The notes beneath the pieces were generated by a model. That model made no database searches. It had not been told where the DNA came from and saw nothing but the letters and a program-made list of their open reading frames with translations. Below, piece by piece: positions 1 to 8,041 of a stretch of DNA of 64,000 bases. Source of the DNA: Candidatus Lustribacter telmatis (GTDB lineage: Bacteria; Vulcanimicrobiota; Vulcanimicrobiia; Vulcanimicrobiales; Vulcanimicrobiaceae); assembly GCA_003164045.1 (NCBI GenBank), contig PLRU01000032.1, positions 47,509 through 111,508 of the forward strand, given 5' to 3'. Both the position numbers and the translations under genes were made by a program. Every line of letters begins with the position of its first letter. Position 1 is the first letter of the stretch.

Positions 1-1188
1 GATGATGCCGCCGATGCGCTGAATGCCGATCGCCCAGCCGGCGCCGGTCGAACGCAGCGCGGTCGGATACACGATGGCCTGGAGTGCGCCCTGGCCCGTT
101 TGCGCGCCGACGACGCAGATGCCGACGATTGCCGCCATGATAAAGATCCACGACTCGTTGCTGCCGGTCATGCCGAGAATGATGATCGCCGGTACGGCGA
201 GCAGAAACGGTCCGACGACGGCGACGGCGCCGTAGCGATCGAGAAATGGGGTGACGGCGAGACCCCCGGCGATGCCGCCGAGCTGGTTGAGCGAATTCGC
301 CAGCACGCCTTGACTGACCGAAAGTCCGGACTGGTGCACCAGCGTCGGCAGCCAGCTGCCGAGGAAGAAGATCACGATGCCGTTCATGATGCCGCCGAAC
401 CACAGCGTGCACGTGGCCGGCAGGTTCTGTTTGTTGAACAGCGCCGCGATCGGGAATTTCGGCGGTGGACCGTCGCTCACGAAGTAGGTCGCGTCGGGCG
501 AAAACGGGGTATCGGGATAAAAGCGCGTCAGGAGCTTCGCGACCTTCGCGTTTTCACCGCGGATCGCCGATTGCATCGCGGTGTCGGGCAAGAACGCGAT
601 GAGCAAGAGGCACGTGACGATCGGAATGACGCCGCCGACGTAGAGCACGACGTGCCAATCGTAGCTGACGAGCAGTTTAGAGATGATATAGCCACCGAGC
701 GCGATGCCGCCGGTGAAGCCGCCGAGCAGCGCGACGGCGATGGTGAACGCGCGGCGCCGTTCGGGCACGGTTTCGGCGACGTAGGCGAGGATGTTCGGAT
801 TCGTTCCGCCGATCCCGAGGCCCGCGAGGAACCGCAACGCGGCGAGTTCGGGCAAATTCGTTGCGAACGCCGAGGCGAACGTAAACGCGCCGAAGATGAA
901 GCCGCTGATGATGATCACTTTGCGGCGCCCGATGCGATCGGCCAGCGGGCCGAAGATCAGCGACCCGATCAGGAGCCCGATCACGCCGATCGAGAAGACG
1001 GCGCCGAACGCGGCGCGGTTCGAATGCCAGTCGCCGATGATGGCGGGCGCGATGTTGCCGAGCACCCCGAAGTCGTAGCCGTCCGACAAGAACAGCAGCA
1101 CGCACCACAGGATGACGGTGATCTGGGCGCGTCCCATCTTGCGGTCGTTGATCAGCGCACCGACATCGATGGCTCCGGCTTGGGTCAT
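1..1188 (-). CDS. MFS transporter, aromatic acid:H+ symporter (AAHS) type, 3' end cut by window edge
   Basis: Proton-driven inner-membrane importer, probably for an aromatic acid. The 396 visible residues start at the ATG whose complement ends at 1188 and run off the left edge in frame. The first helix carries the DGYDF segment typical of the AAHS subfamily (residues 36-40), and the MFS loop 2-3 signature GPLADRIGRRK is at 80-90. Alternating hydrophobic helices follow, with a central cytoplasmic loop near residues 190-215. It is divergent from the amidohydrolase pair that begins at 1352, which suggests it imports their substrate or a precursor; the substrate itself is inferred only from family and context. 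Confidence 0.88.
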   Translation of the reverse strand, partial: MTQAGAIDVGALINDRKMGRAQITVILWCVLLFLSDGYDFGVLGNIAPAIIGDWHSNRAAFGAVFSIGVIGLLIGSLIFGPLADRIGRRKVIIISGFIFGAFTFASAFATNLPELAALRFLAGLGIGGTNPNILAYVAETVPERRRAFTIAVALLGGFTGGIALGGYIISKLLVSYDWHVVLYVGGVIPIVTCLLLIAFLPDTAMQSAIRGENAKVAKLLTRFYPDTPFSPDATYFVSDGPPPKFPIAALFNKQNLPATCTLWFGGIMNGIVIFFLGSWLPTLVHQSGLSVSQGVLANSLNQLGGIAGGLAVTPFLDRYGAVAVVGPFLLAVPAIIILGMTGSNESWIFIMAAIVGICVVGAQTGQGALQAIVYPTALRSTGAGWAIGIQRIGGII

Positions 1189-1351
1189 GCGAACGTCCTC
1201 CTCGGTGAGTGAAGCTACCCCTCACCTGCGAAAGACTTCTGCGCGATCCCTTGCGGCGGCCAAAGGATTTCTTCGCAAGCTCCGCTAGGTTCGGCCGACC
1301 GGCCAAAGAACACTCAGAGCTGGAGCGTGGAGACGCGCGGGAGGGCAAACC

Positions 1352-2464
1352 ATGACGACCGATACCCTCGTACGGCAAGAGATCGGGACCGCCGCACAGC
1401 CGAAGTTGCAAATCGTGGACGCCGACGTCCACCCCTACATGCGTTCGCCCGGCGACCTGGATCCTTACCTCTCGGAGCGCTGGCAGAAGCACCGCAAGAC
1501 CTACCGCGAGAACGTGCGCCGCGCGTTCGCGTCAACGTGGGTGTATCCGCGCATGGAAAATCAAGGGAACCGCATCGATGCGATGCCCGCCGACGGTACG
1601 CCGGCCGGGTCGAACCTCGATCTGATGCGCGAGCAGCTGCTCGACCTCTACAATATCGAATACGGCATCTTGCAGCCGCTCGGGAACGCCGGCTACGTGC
1701 GCAATCCGGATTACTCGAAGGCCCTGTGCTACGCGATGAACGAGTGGCAGGCCGATGCGTGGGTAGCCAAAGAGCCGCGGCTCAAAGCCTCGATCGTGAT
1801 CAACCCGGAGTATCCGGACGATGCCGTCGCCGAGATCGAGCGTTGCGGCACCAACCCGGCCTACGCGCAGATCACGCTGCCGCCGCGTGCCGGTCAGCCG
1901 ACGGGCAACCGTTCGTACTGGCCGATCTACGAAGCCGCCCAGCACTTCAACATTCCGCTAGGCATGCACGTCGGCGGCATCAACGGCTTTCCGTCGACCA
2001 GCGGCGGCTGGCCGTCGTTCTACATCGAAGAACATCACTCGAACGCGTTGACCGCGCAGTCGGTCGTGACGAGTCTCGTGCTCGAAGGCGTGTTCGAGGA
2101 ATTTCCGCAGCTCAAGGTCATCATGATCGAGGGCGGCTTTGCGTGGGTGCCGTCGCTGAGCTGGCGTCTCGACAAGCACTGGAACCGCATGCGCGACGAA
2201 GTGCCGCACGTGAAGCGTCCGCCGTCGGAATACATCAAGGAGCACATCTGGTTCTCGACTCAGCCGATGGAAGAGCCGCCGGATCGCCAAGACCTCAAGA
2301 CGCTCATCGACTGGATCGGCTGGGATCGCTTGCTGTTCGCAACCGACTATCCGCATTGGGATTTCGACGATCCGAATTACGCCTTCAAATTCAAGATGAG
2401 CGACGAACAGAAACAGATGATCTACGCCGGGAACGCTAAGAACGTCCTTCGCCTCAACTCTTGA
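1352..2464 (+). CDS. Metal-dependent amidohydrolase (amidohydrolase 2 / ACMSD-like family)
   Basis: TIM-barrel hydrolase or decarboxylase of 370 residues. The N-terminal metal motif reads DADVHP (residues 23-28), so the classical HxH is DxH here. A mid-barrel His sits in HVGG near residue 206 and the catalytic Asp in ATDYPH near residue 331. Family members act as decarboxylases or hydrolases of ring-cleavage products. The start is ATG with GGGAGG about ten bases upstream. The stop overlaps the TTG start of the next gene by four bases (TTGA), so the two are translationally coupled. The exact substrate cannot be read from the sequence. Confidence 0.85.
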   Translation: MTTDTLVRQEIGTAAQPKLQIVDADVHPYMRSPGDLDPYLSERWQKHRKTYRENVRRAFASTWVYPRMENQGNRIDAMPADGTPAGSNLDLMREQLLDLYNIEYGILQPLGNAGYVRNPDYSKALCYAMNEWQADAWVAKEPRLKASIVINPEYPDDAVAEIERCGTNPAYAQITLPPRAGQPTGNRSYWPIYEAAQHFNIPLGMHVGGINGFPSTSGGWPSFYIEEHHSNALTAQSVVTSLVLEGVFEEFPQLKVIMIEGGFAWVPSLSWRLDKHWNRMRDEVPHVKRPPSEYIKEHIWFSTQPMEEPPDRQDLKTLIDWIGWDRLLFATDYPHWDFDDPNYAFKFKMSDEQKQMIYAGNAKNVLRLNS

Positions 2465-3534
2465 GTACCAACATCGCCGAATACGGCGCGATCGATTGCG
2501 ACATTCACCCGGCGGTGCCGAACATGCGCGCGCTCTTGCCGTATCTCGATGAGTACTGGCGCGACGCGATCGTTTCACGCGGCATCGTCGGCGCGAATCA
2601 AGATCTCACCAGCTATCCGCCAAACGCGCCGCTCTCGGCGCGGCCGGATTGGAAGCCGGAAAAAGGCAACGCCGGCACCGATCTCGCGCTGCTGAAGTCG
2701 CAAGCGCTCGATGCCTTCGGCACGCGATTCGCCATCGCCAACCCGCTGCACGGAGCGCTCGTGTATGCCAACGAGTACATGGCGGCCGCGCTGTGCAGCG
2801 CCGTCAACGATTGGATGGCCAAGGAGTGGCTCGACGCCGAGCCGCGGCTGCGCGCATCGATCCTCGTGCCGGCGGAGTCGCCCGAACTCGCGGTCGCGGA
2901 AATCGAGCGTCTCGCGCACGACAAGCGCTTCGTGCAAGTGCTCTTTCTCGTGATGGGCAGCATTCCGCTGGGCAAGCGTTTCTACTGGCCGATCTATGCG
3001 GCGGCTGAAAAGCACGGCATGCCGATCGGCGTGCATGCCGGCAGCATGTATCGCAACGCGCCGACGTCGATCGGCTGGGGCAGTTTCCAGCTTGAAGATT
3101 ACGTCGCGCAGTCGCAAGCGTTCGAGGGGCAGCTCCTGAGCCTCGTCTCCGAGGGCGTGTTCGTGAAATATCCCGGGCTCAAAGTCGTGATGATCGAGTC
3201 GGGCTTCACCTGGCTGCCGGCCTACTTTTGGCGCGCCGATAAAACGTGGCGCGGCGTGCGCAGCGAAGTGCCGTGGCTCAACCGTCCGCCCTCGGACGTC
3301 GTGCGCGAGCACGTGCGCTTCACGATTCAGCCGACCGACGAGCCGCCCGATCCAAAGCAGCTTACGCGCGTGCTCGAACAGATCGGCTCCGACGACGTGC
3401 TGCTGTTCTCGACCGACTATCCGCACTGGCACTACGAAGGCGAAGATGTGATTCCGGCCGGGATTCCGCCCGAACTACTGCGCAAAATTCTCGTCGACAA
3501 CGCGCTCGCAACGTATCCGCGGCTCGCGAACTAA
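2461..3534 (+). CDS. Metal-dependent amidohydrolase, paralogue of the upstream gene
   Basis: 357-residue TIM-barrel protein clearly homologous to its neighbour: DCDIHP (residues 12-17), a central His in HAGS near residue 192 and STDYPHW near residue 317. The start is TTG, fixed by the TTGA overlap with the upstream stop and by alignment with the paralogue. Coupled translation suggests a heteromeric enzyme or successive steps on one substrate; this is inference. It has the same ACMSD-like family as the upstream gene and no recognisable specificity determinant. Confidence 0.84.
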   Translation: MSTNIAEYGAIDCDIHPAVPNMRALLPYLDEYWRDAIVSRGIVGANQDLTSYPPNAPLSARPDWKPEKGNAGTDLALLKSQALDAFGTRFAIANPLHGALVYANEYMAAALCSAVNDWMAKEWLDAEPRLRASILVPAESPELAVAEIERLAHDKRFVQVLFLVMGSIPLGKRFYWPIYAAAEKHGMPIGVHAGSMYRNAPTSIGWGSFQLEDYVAQSQAFEGQLLSLVSEGVFVKYPGLKVVMIESGFTWLPAYFWRADKTWRGVRSEVPWLNRPPSDVVREHVRFTIQPTDEPPDPKQLTRVLEQIGSDDVLLFSTDYPHWHYEGEDVIPAGIPPELLRKILVDNALATYPRLAN

Positions 3535-3893
3535 CTCGCAATTAAATAGCATGGATTTACCGGAACCACACCTCGCGTTGAGAGGCGTAAGACCATCTGT
3601 CATCCAGAGCGCAGCGAACGAAGTTCGCGGAGTCGAAGGACCGCCGCAATCATGCCCGATAGTGGCTAATCGACCGGTATCTACTTGCCCGATCTCCCCC
3701 AGCAAGTGATTGATCGCAAAGCAGGTTCGGGGAGTTATCCACCGGTCTAACCCGGTTCTCCACGGTTTATCCGGCTTTGCCACCGTGGTTACACAAGGCG
3801 GATCGAAATCGCGGTCGCACTCAAACTAAGGACAAGTTTCGTCGAAAGTCCGCAAGTGTACGCGGTCCTACGCGACGACCCTCGGAGCAGATT
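3535..3893 (+). repeat. Intergenic region with a palindromic repeat-like element
   Basis: No gene is convincing in these 359 bases. At 3600-3642 lies a stretch beginning TCATCCAGAGCG and ending GTCGAAGGAC around a perfect inverted repeat GCGAAC-GAA-GTTCGC (3614-3628). Sequences of this TCATCC...GTCGAAGGA type are common as dispersed intergenic elements in many bacterial genomes. A second inverted repeat, CCACGGT (3760-3766) and ACCGTGG (3782-3788), could form a hairpin upstream of dut. An antisense reading frame here has no protein character. Confidence 0.4.
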
Positions 3894-4520
3894 TTGCCAC
3901 AGCGGAATCCCACAAAGAAGGTCCCCGGCGCGAGCATTGAGATCGAACTCAGGGTTCTAGACGGTCGCGTCTACGAATGGGGTCTTCCTAAATTTCAAAG
4001 CGAGATGGCGGGCGCTGCCGACCTTTTTGCGTGTCTGCCCGAACCGATCACCATCGCTGCGGGTGACGCCGCGGTGCTCGTCCCGACGGGCATCGCCATA
4101 CATATCGGGGACCCGGGTTACGCGGCGATGGTGTTGCCCCGCTCGGGACTGGGGCACAAGCAAGGCCTTGTCCTCGGGAATCTCGTCGGGCTCATCGACG
4201 CGGACTATACGGGCCCGCTAATGGTAAGTCTCTGGAATCGTAGCGCCAATGCAGAACCGATTGTGGTAAAGCCCGGAGATCGAATCGCCCAGCTTCTGTT
4301 CGTGCCGATCAACCGGCCGGAATTCCGGATCGTGTCCCAATTCTCAACCGATACGAAGCGCGGTGCCGGTGGCTTCGGGTCTACGGGACTCGTCGCAGGC
4401 GAAACTGCGGGTAACGTAACTCATCTGGTCCTGGGCCCGAGGTCGACGTCGCCTGCCGAAGGAAGATTCGGTAGCGAACATGGCAGCCAACTCTCGATTT
4501 TTGAAAGCGACGATTTCTAG
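3894..4520 (+). CDS. dut: Deoxyuridine 5'-triphosphate nucleotidohydrolase (dUTPase) with C-terminal extension
   Basis: Hydrolyses dUTP to dUMP and pyrophosphate, keeping uracil out of DNA and feeding thymidylate synthesis; a cytosolic trimer. All five dUTPase motifs are present in order: AGAADL, PRSGLGHKQG, the GLIDADYTG stretch, KPGDRIAQLLF and the Gly-rich RGAGGFGSTG that closes over the substrate. The core closely resembles the proteobacterial E. coli type. I place the start at TTG 3894 with GGAG seven bases before it; a TTG at 3777 would add an unlikely basic tail. About 40 residues follow motif V, whereas E. coli Dut ends within a few residues; their role is unknown. Confidence 0.88.
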   Translation: MPQRNPTKKVPGASIEIELRVLDGRVYEWGLPKFQSEMAGAADLFACLPEPITIAAGDAAVLVPTGIAIHIGDPGYAAMVLPRSGLGHKQGLVLGNLVGLIDADYTGPLMVSLWNRSANAEPIVVKPGDRIAQLLFVPINRPEFRIVSQFSTDTKRGAGGFGSTGLVAGETAGNVTHLVLGPRSTSPAEGRFGSEHGSQLSIFESDDF

Positions 4521-4559
4521 CGGAGCATTTCCTCCGGTCTCACAGACGCTGGCGACCCC

Positions 4560-5552
4560 ATGAAGGTCTACGTGGTCGGCGCCGGCGCGGTCGGACGGTA
4601 TCTCGGCGAGCTGCTGCGCGCTACCGGCAACGAGGTCGTCTATGCGCCGCGCGATCTCGCCGCGGTCGAGCCCTACGCGGCCGACCTCGCGATCGTTGCG
4701 GTGAAAGCCTACGATACCGACGGTGCGATCGAGACGCTGCGCCGCGCGCTCGGCGCTGCGCCCACGGCGGCGATCGTCACGCCGCAAAACGGCGTCGGCA
4801 ACGAAGAAAAGCTGGCCGCGGCCTTCGGCGCCGATGCAGTCGTGGCGTGCGCGCTGACGGTGCCGGTCGAGATGGACCGAAACGGCAAGCCGCTCGCCTC
4901 GAACGGCGGCGGCATCGCGTTCGCACCGGTCGGAACGCAACCGCACAACTGGCTGTTGGCAACGTTCGCGGCGGCGGGTTTGCCGGTGAGCGCGGCGTCG
5001 GATTACCGGTCGCTCAAGTGGTCGAAGCTCGCGCTCAACGTCGTGGCCAACGCCTCGTGCGCGATCCTCAACGTGCTGCCCGAGCGCCTGGTGCACTCAG
5101 GCGATGCGTTCGAGTTGGAACTGCGCGCGATTCGCGAGGTGCGCAACGTGATGCGCGCGCTCGGGATCGCGGCGATCGATCTGCCGCGCTATCCGGTCCG
5201 CGCGCTGCAAAGCGTCGCAACCTTGCCTGCCCCGGTCGCGCGCGCGATCCTCGCCAACCGCATCGCGGGCGCGCGCGGGCGCAAGCCGCCCTCGCTGCTG
5301 CTCGATCTGCGCGCGATGAAGAACCGCACCGAGGTCGACTATCTCAACGGCGCGGTGGCGCGCGCCGCCCGCGAAGCCGGCGTGAAAGCGCCGGTGAACA
5401 CGGTGTTCGCGCGCATCGTCAGCGACATCGCGCACATGCCCCAACTGTGGGCGAAGTATCGCGAACGGCCGGACGCAGTTGCGGCCGAAGTCGCGGCGGA
5501 AGTCGCGCGCACGTCACACGGAGGCTCGTATGCGGCACCCCAACGTCCCTGA
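4560..5552 (+). CDS. panE: 2-dehydropantoate 2-reductase (ketopantoate reductase) family
   Basis: NADPH-dependent reduction of ketopantoate to pantoate in coenzyme A synthesis. The Rossmann motif GAGAVG is at residues 7-12. The catalytic Lys lies in KWSKLALN near residue 154 and the substrate-binding Glu in a TEVDYLNG segment in the all-alpha C-terminal domain. At 330 residues it is of normal length. The 3' end overlaps hemQ by 23 bases. Paralogues of this family (ApbA/PanE-like) occur in catabolic regions with other 2-oxoacid substrates, so the pantothenate role is probable but not certain. Confidence 0.85.
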   Translation: MKVYVVGAGAVGRYLGELLRATGNEVVYAPRDLAAVEPYAADLAIVAVKAYDTDGAIETLRRALGAAPTAAIVTPQNGVGNEEKLAAAFGADAVVACALTVPVEMDRNGKPLASNGGGIAFAPVGTQPHNWLLATFAAAGLPVSAASDYRSLKWSKLALNVVANASCAILNVLPERLVHSGDAFELELRAIREVRNVMRALGIAAIDLPRYPVRALQSVATLPAPVARAILANRIAGARGRKPPSLLLDLRAMKNRTEVDYLNGAVARAAREAGVKAPVNTVFARIVSDIAHMPQLWAKYRERPDAVAAEVAAEVARTSHGGSYAAPQRP

Positions 5553-6393
5553 ATCGCTCGACGGCTGGAACATTCTGCACCGGATGTTTCGCTTCGACCG
5601 CCGCCGCTGGGACGCGCTCGAACGCGAACGCCAGCAACGGATCGCGGCCGATGCGGCGGCGCTCTTCACCGAATTCGCCGGCAATCCGGAATCCGATTGC
5701 GGTCTAGCGCAGCTCCTTGGCGACAAGGGCGACCTGATGCTCACGCACTACGCGCGCACGTTCGACGCGCTCGGCGTCATGCAAGCGCGGACGGACAAGC
5801 TGGTGCTGCGCGATTTTCTCGAGCCGCTCTCCTCGTACGTCTCGATGCTCGAGCTCGGGCTTTATGGGGATACCGGTAAGATCCACGCCGACTTGCGCGA
5901 CCGCGGTCTCAAGCCGCAGACGCCGGAGTGGAACGCGGCGTTCGATGCGGCGCTGGCCGAGGTCGCGCGCGATCCGCGCAATGCGGGGCGGCTCGCGGCG
6001 CGCATTCCGCATCGCCGCTACGTGTGCTTCTATCCGATGAACAAGAAGCGCGACGGCACGGACAACTGGTACAATCTGCCCTTTGCCGACCGTGCCGCGA
6101 TGATGACCGAACATGGGAAGATCGGGCGCTCGTATCACGGGCTCGTCTCGCAAGTTATCTCGGGTTCGATCGGCTTCGACGATTGGGAGTGGGGCGTCGA
6201 CCTCTATGCCGACGAGCCCCTGGTCTTCAAGAAGCTCGTCTACGAGATGCGTTTTGATGAGGCATCGTCGCGCTTCGGCGAGTTCGGCCGCTTTTGGACG
6301 GGCATGCAGTTCTCGATTGCCGCCCTGCCCGATTTTCTGGCCGGCGAGCGTTCGCCGCAACTGCTCGCGGAGCGCGAACCCGCATTCCGGTAG
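5530..6393 (+). CDS. hemQ: Coproheme decarboxylase / HemQ (chlorite dismutase-like family)
   Basis: Converts coproheme III to heme b by two oxidative decarboxylations, the last step of the coproporphyrin-dependent pathway. The key block reads YPMNKKRDG and continues to DNWYNLP. The catalytic Tyr is residue 168 and the proximal heme His, in MTEHGKIGR, is residue 195; their spacing of 27 matches characterised HemQ proteins. ISGSIGFDDWEWGV and VYEMRFDE are further family signatures. The start is ATG 5530 with GGAGG eight bases upstream; a longer frame from 5479 lacks conserved sequence. The gene begins inside the panE 3' end, so the two are probably co-transcribed. Confidence 0.93.
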   Translation: MRHPNVPESLDGWNILHRMFRFDRRRWDALERERQQRIAADAAALFTEFAGNPESDCGLAQLLGDKGDLMLTHYARTFDALGVMQARTDKLVLRDFLEPLSSYVSMLELGLYGDTGKIHADLRDRGLKPQTPEWNAAFDAALAEVARDPRNAGRLAARIPHRRYVCFYPMNKKRDGTDNWYNLPFADRAAMMTEHGKIGRSYHGLVSQVISGSIGFDDWEWGVDLYADEPLVFKKLVYEMRFDEASSRFGEFGRFWTGMQFSIAALPDFLAGERSPQLLAEREPAFR

Positions 6394-6869
6394 CCGCAAC
6401 GCGAAGCGCCACAACGAAGAGCGCCTCGCTCCTGGCGGTCTGCCCCCTCTCGCGGGCGCGGCCCGGCGGCTGCGCCTGGTGCGGTGAGGCGCTGCCGCCG
6501 CGGCGGCGGACGTGGTGCAGCGACGCCTGCGGCGACGCCTTTTGGAACAATCACTGGTGGTCGCAAGCCCGGCGTGCGGCGAAGCGGCGCGACAAGTATC
6601 GCTGCAGCCGCTGCGGCCACGTCGCGCCGAAACGCCCCTCGCGCGTCCGATTTCCGACCGAGCGGGGCTATAAAGCCGCGATGCGGAGCTGGCGTGCCGG
6701 GAAGCCGCTCAACCGGCTCGAGGTCAACCATCTCCAGCCGGCGCTCGGGGCGCACCGGACGCTGAGTTGCGTTCACCACCTCGAAAACCTCGAGACGCTG
6801 TGCGTCACGTGCCACAAAGAGACGACGGCCGCGACGCGCCCGCGGCGGACGGTGGGTACCGCCGGGTAA
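6294..6869 (+). CDS. HNH endonuclease-type zinc protein, start uncertain
   Basis: A CAWCG...CSDAC double zinc knuckle is followed by RRDKYRCSRCG and then a LEVNHLQPALG...HHLENLETLCVTCHKE block. This is the His-Asn-His core with the usual CxxC pairs, so a small DNA-binding or DNA-nicking protein is likely. Conserved sequence begins near 6450. No ATG, GTG or TTG lies in frame between 6297 and that point, so either TTG 6294, inside hemQ, or a CTG start near 6450 is used. It is a lone HNH gene with no adjacent restriction, intron or phage genes. Confidence 0.72.
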   Translation: MDGHAVLDCRPARFSGRRAFAATARGARTRIPVAATRSATTKSASLLAVCPLSRARPGGCAWCGEALPPRRRTWCSDACGDAFWNNHWWSQARRAAKRRDKYRCSRCGHVAPKRPSRVRFPTERGYKAAMRSWRAGKPLNRLEVNHLQPALGAHRTLSCVHHLENLETLCVTCHKETTAATRPRRTVGTAG

Positions 6870-6905
6870 GTCGCCGAAGCGCGGGCGAGTGCGGAAGGTG
6901 CGACG

Positions 6906-7988
6906 TTGAGTAATAACGTTCGAAACGAGCCGGGCGGAGCAGTCCCGGATTTCGAACGCGACGAAGCGACCATCGGGGCTTATGAAAGCGCCAAACTGCG
7001 CTATATCCGGGCCATCACGCAGGACGCTGAGACGAAGCTCCGCGAGGCCTTCGGCAAACGCCGCGAAGCGATCAACGACGAGATCGCCAACCTGCGCAGT
7101 CTCTCCAAGCAACGTTCCGACACGGCCGAAAAAGCCGCGCAGAAGTATGCCGTCAAGCTGCCGCATCGCGTGCGCAAGACCGGCGTGCGGGCGCCGTCGT
7201 TCTGGGAACGCCTGATCACGTTCAACTCGGTCGACAAGTTCTACCGCGCCGCAATGAAGGCGGCCGAAGAACTCGACGAGGTCAACGATCTCTTGCGCAA
7301 GCGCCGCGACCGTCTCGATGCGATGGAACGCGAAACGCGCCGCTCGATTTATTTGCGCGAGGAAGCCGTGCGCAAAAAGCTGCAGACTCCCGAGGGGTTG
7401 GCGGCGCTGCACGCCGATCCGATGGTAAAAGCGGCGTTTTCCAAGATGCAAGGCGTGATGAACGAGCGCGCCAAGTACGACGAGCGCGTGAAGCGCGGCG
7501 AAGTGCCGCCGGAAGAAGCGCGCGACCGCGAGATGGCGCAGCGCGGGATGAAGTTCGCGGCCGTACCGCTCGAAGGCGTGATGATCTCGCGCATCGCGCG
7601 CTATGCGTCGGTCGAGTACTACGTGTTGCGCGATCTCTCGAACCACGAGTATCTGCTCTCGTGCGATCCGGCGCTGGAACCGCTGCGCGACGTCGTCTTC
7701 GATATATCGCGCTCGGCCGCGGGCTACGAGGCCTCGCTGCGGCATACGCCCGACGGCGCGCCGATGCGCGTGCTCGATCATCTCAAGGCGGGTTTCTCGA
7801 GCAACGACGCGACCGATTTGTACGCGCGTCACCGCGCGGCACTGCGCACCGATCGCGCGACCCAAAAGACGACCCCGCGCGACGAGAGCGAAGCAGAGAT
7901 GATCGCCATGCTCGGGCTGCTCGCCGAAGCCGTGCTCAAGCGCGTTACGAGCGCAGCCAACGCAGCCGCCGAGGGCAGCGAAGCCTAG
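6906..7988 (+). CDS. Hypothetical protein with coiled-coil N-terminal half
   Basis: 360 residues, no family recognised. The first half (about residues 20-230) is strongly charged, rich in Lys, Glu, Arg and Ala with heptad-like spacing, and should form long helices or coiled coils. The second half is more globular (segment ASVEYYVLRDLSNHEYLL). There is no signal peptide, membrane helix or catalytic motif. The start is TTG 6906 with GGAAGG upstream. It follows the HNH gene by 36 bases and precedes an RND operon, and it has the GC-rich codon use of a genuine gene. Confidence 0.7.
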   Translation: MSNNVRNEPGGAVPDFERDEATIGAYESAKLRYIRAITQDAETKLREAFGKRREAINDEIANLRSLSKQRSDTAEKAAQKYAVKLPHRVRKTGVRAPSFWERLITFNSVDKFYRAAMKAAEELDEVNDLLRKRRDRLDAMERETRRSIYLREEAVRKKLQTPEGLAALHADPMVKAAFSKMQGVMNERAKYDERVKRGEVPPEEARDREMAQRGMKFAAVPLEGVMISRIARYASVEYYVLRDLSNHEYLLSCDPALEPLRDVVFDISRSAAGYEASLRHTPDGAPMRVLDHLKAGFSSNDATDLYARHRAALRTDRATQKTTPRDESEAEMIAMLGLLAEAVLKRVTSAANAAAEGSEA

Positions 7989-8041
7989 AGAGCGGGCAAG
8001 CAGGGGTTTGAGCCACGGCGTACGCGGGCAATTACGCTTTC

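Noticed and set aside
677..1492. Minus-strand open frame crossing the MFS start and the intergenic gap
   Set aside because: It is an out-of-frame shadow of the MFS gene; the real MFS frame starts at 1188 and shows the family motifs.
3475..3783. Minus-strand open frame over the end of the second amidohydrolase and the intergenic repeat
   Set aside because: No domain, no ribosome site, and it spans a repeat-like element; composition is not that of a coding gene.
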